DNA of 24,890 nucleotides from contig JBBCJT010000014.1 in NCBI GenBank assembly GCA_037190665.1, positions 1 through 24,890 of the forward strand, read 5' to 3'. Shown here piece after piece: positions 1 to 7,199 of the stretch. Source of the stretch: JBBCJT01 sp037190665. GTDB lineage: Bacteria > Pseudomonadota > Alphaproteobacteria > Acetobacterales > Acetobacteraceae. The translations under genes and the position numbers were made by a program. The notes under the pieces were generated by a model. That model was not told the DNA's origin. It ran no database searches and saw only the letters and a program-made list of their open reading frames with translations. The first letter of the stretch is position 1. The number at the start of each line of letters is the position of its first letter.

Positions 1-678
1 CTTGAGCTGGCGGATCAGCGCCGGCGGCACGTACTGCGCCGCGCAGGTGACGATGATGATGTCGAACCCGCCCTCGACCTCCGGCCAGCCGAAGAACCCG
101 TCGCCGACGCGGCTCTGCACGTTGTCGTAGCCGAGCGGGGCGAAGATGCGGCCGACCGCGCGGCCCAACGGCTCGATGATCTCGATCGAATACTGGCGCG
201 CGACGATGCGCGACAGCACCGCGCTCTGGTAGCCCGAGCCGGTGCCGATCTCGAGGACCGTATCGGTGGGCTTCGGGGCGCAGGCCTGGGTCATGTAGGC
301 CTGGCCGAGATAGTCGGACAGCGCGGAGCCGTAGCCGATGGCCCAGGGCTTGGCGTTGTCTTCATACGCATCGCCCGGCGTGGCGCGGCCGTCGCTGTAG
401 ACGTAGTGGAAGTACTCGCGCGGCACTTCGCCGAAGGCGCGCAGCACGGCCGGGTCGGCCTCGCCGAAGCGTTCCTTCAGATACGCCTCGACCCGCCGCA
501 GCGCGCGGTCGCGCCGGCTCTGGATGGCGCGGAAGGAGGCATCGGAGAGCTGCGTCTCCCGCCCGGAATCCGCCATCGCCTTGAGGAAGGCGGGCTGCGT
601 CCAGTCGGCGGCGCGCGCCGCGGGCGCGGCAGCCAGCGCCAGCGCGCCGGCGGCGAGCGAACGGCGAGTCAGGGTCAT
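1..678 (-). CDS. Tat-exported protein-L-isoaspartate O-methyltransferase family protein (partial, C-terminus cut by window edge)
   Basis: Family role: SAM-dependent methylation of L-isoaspartyl residues in damaged proteins. The 226 residues visible contain the SAM-binding motif LEIGTGSGYQ (142-151), an acid after strand 2 (YSIEIIEP, 163-170), VGDGFFGWPE (191-200) and DIIIVTCAA (206-214), all in PCMT order. The usual substrate-site signature (IGHGQTISQP in typical PCMTs) is altered to IGYGSALSDY, keeping Ser121. The N-terminus MTLTRRSLAAG followed by an Ala-rich stretch ending ARA/AD looks like a twin-arginine signal peptide, so the product is probably periplasmic; classical Pcm is cytosolic. 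The ATG at 678 overlaps the upstream stop by 4 bases (ATGA), with GGAG at 688-685 six bases before it, so it is translationally coupled to the membrane protein gene. Family assignment is firm; true isoaspartyl activity is not. Confidence 0.88.
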   Translation of the reverse strand, partial: MTLTRRSLAAGALALAAAPAARAADWTQPAFLKAMADSGRETQLSDASFRAIQSRRDRALRRVEAYLKERFGEADPAVLRAFGEVPREYFHYVYSDGRATPGDAYEDNAKPWAIGYGSALSDYLGQAYMTQACAPKPTDTVLEIGTGSGYQSAVLSRIVARQYSIEIIEPLGRAVGRIFAPLGYDNVQSRVGDGFFGWPEVEGGFDIIIVTCAAQYVPPALIRQLK

Positions 679-3092
679 CCAAATCTCCGGGGAAGCACGA
701 TCACGGCGGTGATGTAACACAACGAGGCCACCGCGAGCAGGGCCGGCAGCCCGAAGCCGATCCCGAGCAGGTTGGCGAGAGGCGTGGCGATCATCGAGAA
801 GGCGCCGTTCAGCGCCCAGGCCCAGGGCAGCAGCGCCGGGCTCGCCGCCTGGAACCGGTCGAGCCCGAGCGGGAACGGCAGGCCGAGCGCGACGGAAACC
901 GGCGCGGCCGCCAGCACGACCAGCCCGGCGCGGGCGAGGAACGGCCAGTCCAGCGCCGACAGCACCGTCCAGCGCCCGGCCAGCAGCGCCAGCACGCTCC
1001 AGCCCACGATCACCGCCGCCGCGACCGCCATCGCGCGCCGGGGCGCGGCGGCGTAGCGGGCGGACAGCAGGCTGCCGAGGGCGGAGAAGACCAGCATCGC
1101 CGTCAGCACGATCGCGAAGCCGGAGGTGCGGTCGGCCAGCAGCAGCGCGGCGTGCTCGATCAGGTGAATCTCGATCAGCAGGAAGCCGAGACCGAGCGCC
1201 GGGAAGTACAGCACCACGCGGCCCACCATGCCGGGGCCCACGCCCACCCCGCCCCGCCGGGCCAGCGGCAGCAGGATCACCAGCACGGCGAGCAATGCGG
1301 CCTGCGCCAGCACGGCGACGTTGACCAGCAGCCCGATCTCCGCCTGCGGCAGCAGCTCGATCCGCGCCACCGCCGCCGGCAGGGCGGTGAGCCGGACCAC
1401 GGGCGACAGCGCCGGCCGGTCCCAGGTGAGCGGCGAGCGGTCGAAGGAATCGACCAGCGGCGCGCCGCCGATCAGCGCCGATGCTTCCTCTGCCACCGCG
1501 TCCTGCGCCTCGGCGCTGCGCGCCATCGTGGTGCGCTCCAGCGAGACCGGCGGCAGGTCGTTCCACACCGTCTCCGGCGGCGGCCGGCCGGGCGCGTAGG
1601 ACAGGTCGAAGGACCGCTCCTCGCAGAACGCGGCGAGCGCATCGAGGCGTTCCGGGCCGAACGGGGCGCGCGACAGCAGCACCCGCACCGTCCAGGCCGA
1701 GCGGTAGATGGCGATATGCCGCGCGGGGTCCGCCACGCCGGCCCGCTCCAGCGCGGCCATGCCGGTCGCGATCAGCCGCACCGCATAGGCCGGCAGCTCG
1801 CGGATCGACATCGGCACGGAGACGATCCCCTCCGGCGACAGCGCCGCGAGCGCGGCGGCGAGTGCATCGGCGGAGATCGCCGCCCGGTTCGGTTCGGCCG
1901 CGCCGAGGAAGTCGCCGGAGACGTCGATCAGGTCATAGGGGCCGTGCCGCAGCGCCGAGAGCGCGTGCAGCGGCGAGAGTTCCACGGACGCATCGCGCGG
2001 CATTGGCGCAACCTCGGCGAAGCCGGCTTCCAGCGCGCGGCGCAGCAGCGGTTCGGGCTCCACAACCACGATCTCGCGCGCGCCCAGCGCCCGTGCCTCG
2101 GCAACCCGGAAGCCGCCGGACGCGCCCAGCAGCAGCACGCGCGGGCGTTCGAGCAGCGCATAGGGCCCGGCATCCAGCGCGCCCCGGGCATAAGCCCCGT
2201 CCGGCACCGCCTTCGGCAGCGAGGCGATGCGCACGCCGTCGCGGTACAGGCCGAACGACGCGGGCGGCGCGGGCAGGTTCAGCGGTTCGGTGTTGTTGGT
2301 GATGTCGGTGTCGGCGCGCTCGGTGAAGTTGTCGAGCAGCCGGTACAGGCCGCGCGGCGACCGCAGCTCCGCCACCACGCGGCTGTCAGGCACGTTCAAC
2401 GGCGCGGAGATCGGCTTGTATTCGCTCACGGTCGGCGTGGCCGCCCAGAACACCGCGCCCATCGCGGCGGCGAGCGTGACCGCGGGTGCGGCCGGCCGCA
2501 TGCCGGGCGAGACCAGCGCCGCGAGCGCGAGGGACGGCAGCAGCGCCGGGATCAGGTCGAACGGATCGAGCAGCCACATCAGCCCCAGCGCGGCCACCGC
2601 CCCCGCGCCCGCGCCCAGCAGGTCCCACGCATAGACGCGCCCGACCGCATTGGCGTGGACGACGAAGTTCAGGCTCACCGCGAGGCCGGCGAAGAAATAG
2701 AAAGGGAACAGCGCGGCGTAATAGAGCAGGATGTTGACGAGCTGCCCGGCCTGCGTGGCGTGGTTCTGCAGCTCCAGCGGATTGAACGGCACGCGCGTCA
2801 CCGCGATCCAGCCGCCCGCCCCCGCCACCAGCATCGCAAGCGGCAGCGCCGGCAGCAGCCAGCCCGCATGGCGCAGGAAAGTCTCGCGCCCCAGCACCAT
2901 CACCACGCCGCTGACCGCGAAGCCGGTCATGGTGATGGAGATGACCCAGTAGCCGTACTCCGACCACGAAGCGACGGCGAAGAAGCGCAGCAGCGCGATC
3001 TCCACCCCCACCGCGGCGAAGGAGATCAGGAACAGCGGCAGCAGCGCACGCGCCGATGGCGGCATCGCACCGGACGCGGCAAAGTTACGCAT
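675..3092 (-). CDS. Polytopic membrane protein with spermidine-synthase-like (Rossmann) domain
   Basis: An 805-residue protein with about seven hydrophobic segments in residues 14-218, a soluble middle domain (about 220-575) and further membrane segments from about 585 to 800. The middle domain resembles spermidine synthases: LLGASGGFR (321-329) matches the glycine-rich nucleotide loop and VVVEPEP (342-348) the acidic end of strand 2. The segment YDLIDVSGDF (386-395) aligns with the YDVIIxDSxDP motif, but the catalytic Asp position falls on Ser392. The C-terminal stretch WAWALNGAFSMI (757-768) is typical of membrane-fused aminopropyltransferase-like proteins. Polyamine synthesis is therefore doubtful; it may bind SAM or a related nucleotide. 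The next gene, an exported PCMT homologue, overlaps by 4 bases. The ATG at 3092 has no obvious Shine-Dalgarno; Met10 (ATG at 3065) is an alternative start. Confidence 0.82.
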   Translation of the reverse strand: MRNFAASGAMPPSARALLPLFLISFAAVGVEIALLRFFAVASWSEYGYWVISITMTGFAVSGVVMVLGRETFLRHAGWLLPALPLAMLVAGAGGWIAVTRVPFNPLELQNHATQAGQLVNILLYYAALFPFYFFAGLAVSLNFVVHANAVGRVYAWDLLGAGAGAVAALGLMWLLDPFDLIPALLPSLALAALVSPGMRPAAPAVTLAAAMGAVFWAATPTVSEYKPISAPLNVPDSRVVAELRSPRGLYRLLDNFTERADTDITNNTEPLNLPAPPASFGLYRDGVRIASLPKAVPDGAYARGALDAGPYALLERPRVLLLGASGGFRVAEARALGAREIVVVEPEPLLRRALEAGFAEVAPMPRDASVELSPLHALSALRHGPYDLIDVSGDFLGAAEPNRAAISADALAAALAALSPEGIVSVPMSIRELPAYAVRLIATGMAALERAGVADPARHIAIYRSAWTVRVLLSRAPFGPERLDALAAFCEERSFDLSYAPGRPPPETVWNDLPPVSLERTTMARSAEAQDAVAEEASALIGGAPLVDSFDRSPLTWDRPALSPVVRLTALPAAVARIELLPQAEIGLLVNVAVLAQAALLAVLVILLPLARRGGVGVGPGMVGRVVLYFPALGLGFLLIEIHLIEHAALLLADRTSGFAIVLTAMLVFSALGSLLSARYAAAPRRAMAVAAAVIVGWSVLALLAGRWTVLSALDWPFLARAGLVVLAAAPVSVALGLPFPLGLDRFQAASPALLPWAWALNGAFSMIATPLANLLGIGFGLPALLAVASLCYITAVIVLPRRFG

Positions 3093-3114
3093 CGTTTATG
3101 AAGGAGCCCCCGTC

Positions 3115-3945
3115 ATGTGCTCGCCCGGCTGCATCCACCACGTCGCCGAACGCCTCGCGCGGCGGCAGTTCTTCCAGGGCATGGGTTTCGTCGCCGCCGG
3201 CGTCGGCATGGCGGCGACGCTCGCCGCGCCGCATGTGGCGGTCGCGCAGCCACGCCGGTTCGGCCGGATGGTCGACCTGACGCATACGCTGACGCCGGAT
3301 TTCCCCACCTATTTCGGCGACAGGCAGCTCACCATCACGCCGAAATTCACCTACGCGCAGCACAAGTTCAATCTGAACGAATGGACGGTGAACGAGCACA
3401 CCGGCACCCACATGGATGCGCCGCTGCACTTCTCCGAGAACGGGCTGTCGGCGGACCGGATCCCGATAGCGAACCTGTTCGCCCCGCTCGCGATCATCGA
3501 CATCCGGGCGAAGGCCGAGGCCAATGCCGACGCGCAGGTCACGCCGGAGGACATCACCGCCTACGAACGCCGCCACGGCGCGATCCCGGACGGCGCCTGC
3601 GTGGCGATGCTGTCGGGCTGGGACAGCCATGTCAGCGGGCCGAAGTTCCGTAACGTCGGCGCGGACGGCAAGACGATGCATTTCCCCGGCTTCCATCTGG
3701 AGGCGGCGAAGTACCTGATGGAACGGCGCACCGTCATCGGCCTCGGCGTGGACACGCTGTCGCTGGATTTCGGCCCCTCGCCCGATTTCGCGGTGCATTA
3801 CGCGTGGCTGCCGACGAACCGCTGGGGGCTGGAGGGGTTGGCCAATCTCGCCGAGCTGCCGCCGTCCGGCGCGACGATCGTCGTGGGCGGGCCGAAGATC
3901 GCCGGGGCGACCGGTGGGCCGAGCCGGGTGTTCGCGCTGGTGTAA
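3115..3945 (+). CDS. Cyclase family protein (kynurenine-formamidase-like metal hydrolase), Tat-exported
   Basis: A 276-residue member of the cyclase/KynB-like fold, whose members hydrolyse amide or ester bonds with a divalent metal. The signature HTGTHMDAPLHF (95-106) supplies His95, His99, Asp101 and the catalytic-type His105. Downstream, FPGFHLEAA (190-198), GVDTLSLDFG (211-220) and GATIVVGGPKIAGATGGPSR (252-271) are family hallmarks. A twin-arginine signal, LARRQFFQGMGF with a hydrophobic run ending around AVAQ (45), predicts a periplasmic enzyme. Unusually, a 14-residue leader containing Cys2 and Cys6 precedes the arginines. The start is well supported: AAGGAG at 3101-3106 lies eight bases before ATG 3115. 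The gene diverges from the membrane protein gene with only 22 bases between starts. The substrate cannot be told; no kynurenine pathway genes are nearby. Confidence 0.92.
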   Translation: MCSPGCIHHVAERLARRQFFQGMGFVAAGVGMAATLAAPHVAVAQPRRFGRMVDLTHTLTPDFPTYFGDRQLTITPKFTYAQHKFNLNEWTVNEHTGTHMDAPLHFSENGLSADRIPIANLFAPLAIIDIRAKAEANADAQVTPEDITAYERRHGAIPDGACVAMLSGWDSHVSGPKFRNVGADGKTMHFPGFHLEAAKYLMERRTVIGLGVDTLSLDFGPSPDFAVHYAWLPTNRWGLEGLANLAELPPSGATIVVGGPKIAGATGGPSRVFALV

Positions 3946-4018
3946 GGCGGGCGGCGTCATGGGCTGACCGATGCGGTCGGGTGCGAAAGCGAGAAGGCAC
4001 GCAGCGTCCCGCAAGGTT

Positions 4019-4055
4019 CCCTCTCCCGCACGGCGGGAGAGGGACAGGGTGAGGG
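4019..4055. repeat. Hairpin repeat, copy 1 (CCCTCTCCCGC stem)
   Basis: CCCTCTCCCGC (4019-4029) pairs perfectly with GCGGGAGAGGG (4033-4043) around a 3-base loop. It is followed by ACAGGGTGAGGG (4044-4055), the tail that usually accompanies this element. I know this CCCTCACCCCGGCCCTCTCCCGC type of repeat as widespread between genes in GC-rich proteobacteria. It may stop transcription or stabilise mRNA 3' ends. Confidence 0.8.
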
Positions 4056-4098
4056 GGTTTGCGCGTAGGCGAAACTTCGCCGGGGTGCCGATGGCAGC

Positions 4099-4135
4099 AC
4101 CCTCACCCCGGCCCTCTCCCGCAAGCGGGAGAGGG
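4099..4135. repeat. Hairpin repeat, copy 2, inverted relative to copy 1
   Basis: CCCTCTCCCGC (4112-4122) pairs perfectly with GCGGGAGAGGG (4125-4135) around an AA loop, preceded by ACCCTCACCCCGG (4099-4111). The CCCTCAC tail lies on the left here and, as GTGAGGG, on the right in copy 1. The two copies therefore face each other across 43 bases and could also fold together into one long cruciform. Confidence 0.8.
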
Positions 4136-4226
4136 AGAAGATCGCGACCGCTTCGCAAGGCTCTCGCCCGGCTAACGCCACCTGCGGGATGCTCCGCAGA
4201 TCACGCAACAACGCCACGCGCATCAC

Positions 4227-5078
4227 TCACCGCCAGCCAAGTTTGCGCGCGAGGAAATCGTCGAGCAGCGCATTGAAGCGCGCTGCCTCGTCGACGAACA
4301 GCGCGTGTCCGGCCCCCTCGAAGATCGCCACCGTCGCGTCGGCATGCTTCGCGGCGAGCGCGTCGGCCTGCACGGAGAAACGCGGCCGCACCGCGTACAG
4401 CACCGGCTTGCGCGTGGAATAGACGGCCTCCCGCCAGAACTCCCGTGGCCGCGGGTAGGAGAGAAGCTGCACGCTCGCTTCCAGCGGCGTGCGCAACGCC
4501 GCACGGGTCACCGCGTCCAGATACGCGGGGTCCTGCGGCGTCGCGTACATGCCCTTTACGAAGGCCCGCAGCGTCGCCTCCCGGTCCTTGCGCAGCGCCG
4601 GGATGAAGGTACCGCGCCGCGCGGGCGGCGCCGGTCCCTCGCCCACCGAATTGTCCACCAGCACCAGCGCGGCGATGCGCCGGTCTCCTGCATCGTGCAG
4701 CCACGCCAGCGCGTCGAGCACGCCGAGCGACCAGCCGACCAGCACCACCGGATCGGACCCCAGCCGCGCGATCAGCTCGCCGATATCCTTGCCGCGCCGC
4801 GCCGGCTCATGCCCCGACCGCGCGGTGGCGCTCTGCCCCTGGGAGCGCGGATCGAGTGCGACCACGCGGAAGCGGCGCGCGAAATGATCGAGCTGCCGGT
4901 CCCAGATGAAGGCCGGCATCGACCAGCCGGGCACGAAGACGATCGTGCGCGGCCCCTGCCCTGCTTCCAGATAGTGCAGCCGCACGCCGTCGCTGGTGGT
5001 GAAGAAGCGGTCCGCCGGCGCGGCCGCCCAGGCGGGGGCGGCGCAGGCGGCGGCCAGCAGGGCACGGCGGGCGATCAT
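4227..5078 (-). CDS. Exported alpha/beta hydrolase
   Basis: A 283-residue alpha/beta-hydrolase-fold protein. The signal-like N-terminus MIARRALLAAACAAPAWA (twin arginine at 4-5, cleavage near AWAAA) predicts export. The core follows the fold: FVPGWSM (48-54) as the oxyanion segment, ALDPRSQGQS (74-83), the nucleophile elbow GWSLG (115-119, Ser117) and GAGHALFVDE (255-264, His258). The acid normally found after strand 7 is not obvious, because that segment reads VLYAVRPRFSVQAD. Asp142 in LVLVDNS after strand 6 is a plausible substitute. It is the last gene of a probable minus-strand operon with the M48 protease and DsbA-like genes, 40 bases after dsbA. A small hairpin (5099-5115) sits in that gap. 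Substrate unknown. Confidence 0.88.
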   Translation of the reverse strand: MIARRALLAAACAAPAWAAAPADRFFTTSDGVRLHYLEAGQGPRTIVFVPGWSMPAFIWDRQLDHFARRFRVVALDPRSQGQSATARSGHEPARRGKDIGELIARLGSDPVVLVGWSLGVLDALAWLHDAGDRRIAALVLVDNSVGEGPAPPARRGTFIPALRKDREATLRAFVKGMYATPQDPAYLDAVTRAALRTPLEASVQLLSYPRPREFWREAVYSTRKPVLYAVRPRFSVQADALAAKHADATVAIFEGAGHALFVDEAARFNALLDDFLARKLGWR

Positions 5079-5098
5079 GCGGCGCAGACTGCCAGCGT

Positions 5099-5115
5099 GC
5101 GGGGAGTCGCCCCGC
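5099..5115. repeat. Short GC hairpin between the dsbA-like and hydrolase genes
   Basis: GCGGGG (5099-5104) pairs with CCCCGC (5110-5115) around a 5-base loop. No T-run follows on the minus strand. It could dampen read-through into the hydrolase gene, or be chance in such GC-rich DNA. Confidence 0.3.
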
Positions 5116-5118
5116 GCC

Positions 5119-5838
5119 TCAGCCCCGCTGCCGCGCGGAGGCGACGGCCGCCTGCAGTTCCTCCAGCCCGATCGCGCCGGGGATCAGCGCGTTGCCGATG
5201 ACGATAGCGGGCGTGCCGCGCACGCCGAGCGCCTGCGCCAGCGCGACGTTCGCACCCAGCCGCTCACCCACGGCGGGGCTGTCCATGTCGCGGCGCAGCC
5301 GCGCCCAGTCGAGGCCGATCTTCTCCGCCTCGGCCTTCAGCACCGCCTCCGTCGGCTCCCCGCGCAGCGCCATCACCGCATCCAGCAGCGCCTGATGCTT
5401 GCCCTGCGCATGGGCGGCGAGCAGCGCGCGGGCGGCGACCACGCTGCCGGGGCCGAGGATGGGGATGTCCTTCACCACCAGCCGCAGCTTGGGATCGCGC
5501 TTCAGCAGTTCCTGCAGCGACGGATGGAGCTGCTTGCAGTAGCCGCAGCGCGGATCGACGAAGACCACCACCGTCACGTCGCCATTCGGGTTGCCGGCGA
5601 CCGGGTCGGCCGGATCGCGTTCCAGCGCCGCGCGGTGGGTGACGAGCGCGGCCTGTGCGGCCTGCTCGGCGGCGGCCTCCTCGGCCGCCTGCATCGCCGC
5701 GATCGCATCGCGCAGGATCGTGGGGTCCTGCACCAGCGCCTCGCGGATGATGCGGACCACCTCCTCGCGCTGGGTCACGCTCAGGGGCTGCGCCACGGCC
5801 GGCAGTGCCAGCACGAGCATCAGGATCAGACGGATCAT
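5119..5838 (-). CDS. DsbA family (Com1-like) periplasmic thiol:disulfide oxidoreductase
   Basis: A 239-residue thioredoxin-fold protein with a Sec-type signal peptide (MIRLILMLVLALPAVAQ). A helical Ala/Glu-rich N-terminal segment (about 22-75) precedes the fold, as in Com1-type DsbA proteins. The active site is CGYC (98-101) after VVVFVDPR, and the cis-proline loop is GTPA (208-211). Family role: disulfide formation or isomerisation in exported proteins. The ATG at 5838 overlaps the stop of the upstream M48 protease gene by 4 bases (ATGA), which fixes the start and indicates coupling. A longer open frame extending to 7620 has no start as good and runs through the protease gene in another frame. 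M48-TPR protease followed by a Com1-like DsbA is, from memory, a recurrent alphaproteobacterial gene pair. Confidence 0.93.
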   Translation of the reverse strand: MIRLILMLVLALPAVAQPLSVTQREEVVRIIREALVQDPTILRDAIAAMQAAEEAAAEQAAQAALVTHRAALERDPADPVAGNPNGDVTVVVFVDPRCGYCKQLHPSLQELLKRDPKLRLVVKDIPILGPGSVVAARALLAAHAQGKHQALLDAVMALRGEPTEAVLKAEAEKIGLDWARLRRDMDSPAVGERLGANVALAQALGVRGTPAIVIGNALIPGAIGLEELQAAVASARQRG

Positions 5839-7199
5839 CGCGGCCTGTTCTCCCGCCGCACCGCATTCTGGATATCCTGCGCGCGGAGCCGTGCGGGGCC
5901 CGGCGGCAGGGTGGCGACGGCGCGGGCAGCCTGGGCGCGCGCCGCGCGGATGTCGCCCTTCAGCATGGCTTCCTCGGCGAGCGCAAGGTTCGCCTCGCCC
6001 TGGTTGCCCAGCCGCCCCTGCGCGATGCCGAGCTGGCGCCACGCGAAGGCGTTCTCGTTGTCGAGCCGGAGGCTCGCCTGCAGTTCCGCCACCGCGGGCT
6101 TGAGCAGCGCCGGGTCGTCGGTCGCGATCAGGACACGGCCAAGCTCCATCCGCAGCGTCGGCTCGTCCGGCACCAGCCGGCTGGCGGTCCGGTAGGGCTC
6201 GATGGCCTCGCGCGGGCGCTGGCCCTCGAACAGCACCTGCCCCTTCAGTTCGTGGAGCCAGGGATTGTGCGGCTGCTCCTTCAGCAGCCCGTCGATCAGG
6301 TCGATCGACGGGCCGGTATGGCCGCTGCGATGCAGCGCGATGGCGCGGGCGTAGCGCGCGGGCGCGCCGCGGTCGGATTCGGGGTAGCGGCGCTGGACCG
6401 ATTGCGGCGAGTCGAGGAAACCGTCGAGCTTCGCCTTCACCATGCGCAGGCCGGATTCGAACTCCGCCGGCAGCGGGGCGTCGGCATAGCGGGAGCGCGC
6501 CAGATGCGCCTCCACCGTCTCGATCCGTTCGCGGGTCAGCGGATGGGTGCGCAGGTAGGGATCCTGCCGCTCGACGGCCAGCAGTTCCTGGTCGCGCAGC
6601 CGCTCGAACAGCCGCCGCAGCCCGCGCGCGGACCAGCCGTTGCGGTCGAGGAAGGCCAGAGCCGCCTGATCGGCCGCATTCTCCTGCGCGCGGGTGAAGG
6701 CATACAAACCGCGCTCGGCCAGCGCCTGCCCGCCCATCGCCACGCCCACGCCGGCCTGCCCGCCGCCCAGCGCGCCGGCCGCGGCCCCCGCGAGCATGGC
6801 CGCGATCGAGGCGATCAGCGCCTGTTGCATCTGTTCCGGCAGCCGCGCGAGGTGCCCGCCGCTGACGTGACCGGTCTCGTGCGCGATCACGCCGACCAGT
6901 TCGCCCGCCCCGTCGACCTGCTGGATCAGGCCGGTGTGAATCAGCATGCGGTTGCCGGTGGCCACGAAGGCGTTTATGGCCCGGTCCCTCAGCAGCATGA
7001 TGCGCACGAGCCCGGGGTCGATCCCGGCGACACGGAACAGAGGGGACGCGTAGGAGCGGATGAGGGCTTCGGTTTCGCCGTCGCGGATGGTCACGATGCG
7101 CGGCGGCGCGGATTGGGCACGCACGGAGCCCATGCCGCCGCACAGTACGCAGCCGCACGCCGCCCCCCAGAGCACACCGCGTCGTGTCACCGCCCGCAT
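5835..7199 (-). CDS. M48 family metalloprotease with TPR-like C-terminal domain (BepA-like), exported
   Basis: A 454-residue periplasmic zinc protease resembling BepA. The zinc site is HETGH (107-111) within GVIAHETGHVSGGH, and the third ligand is Glu173 in AQENAAD. THPLTRERIE (218-227) is a typical M48 loop. Residues from about 285 to 440 form helical repeats of TPR type, probably for outer-membrane protein recognition. The N-terminus MRAVTRRGVLWGAA is a Tat-like signal; cysteines at 15, 17 and 20 make a lipid-modified form conceivable. The start is constrained: a TAA lies in frame at 7208-7206, only two codons upstream of ATG 7199. That ATG shares the CATG at 7197-7200 with the start of the divergent gene. 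It heads the operon with the DsbA-like protein. Likely role: quality control of misassembled envelope proteins. Confidence 0.93.
   Translation of the reverse strand: MRAVTRRGVLWGAACGCVLCGGMGSVRAQSAPPRIVTIRDGETEALIRSYASPLFRVAGIDPGLVRIMLLRDRAINAFVATGNRMLIHTGLIQQVDGAGELVGVIAHETGHVSGGHLARLPEQMQQALIASIAAMLAGAAAGALGGGQAGVGVAMGGQALAERGLYAFTRAQENAADQAALAFLDRNGWSARGLRRLFERLRDQELLAVERQDPYLRTHPLTRERIETVEAHLARSRYADAPLPAEFESGLRMVKAKLDGFLDSPQSVQRRYPESDRGAPARYARAIALHRSGHTGPSIDLIDGLLKEQPHNPWLHELKGQVLFEGQRPREAIEPYRTASRLVPDEPTLRMELGRVLIATDDPALLKPAVAELQASLRLDNENAFAWRQLGIAQGRLGNQGEANLALAEEAMLKGDIRAARAQAARAVATLPPGPARLRAQDIQNAVRRENRPR

Larger units (their letters stand above)
3946..4226. other. Convergent intergenic region carrying an inverted repeat pair
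   Basis: A 281-base non-coding gap between the 3' ends of the cyclase and alpha/beta hydrolase genes. Its core is two hairpins described separately. The flanks (3946-4018 and 4136-4226) show no convincing gene. The six-frame translations crossing it read out low-complexity strings such as LPLPLAGEGRGEG, a known artefact of this repeat. The arrangement suits two-way transcription termination between converging genes. Confidence 0.7.

Noticed and set aside
1152..3101. Plus-strand open frame of 649 residues opposite the membrane protein gene
   Set aside because: Arg/His/Gln-rich, with no domain; this is the usual antisense shadow in very GC-rich DNA.
3085..4158. Minus-strand open frame of 357 residues across the cyclase gene and repeat region
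   Set aside because: It is antisense to a well-supported gene with a ribosome site, and its N-terminal part is the translation of the intergenic repeat (LPLPLAGEGRGEG-type), a common false protein.
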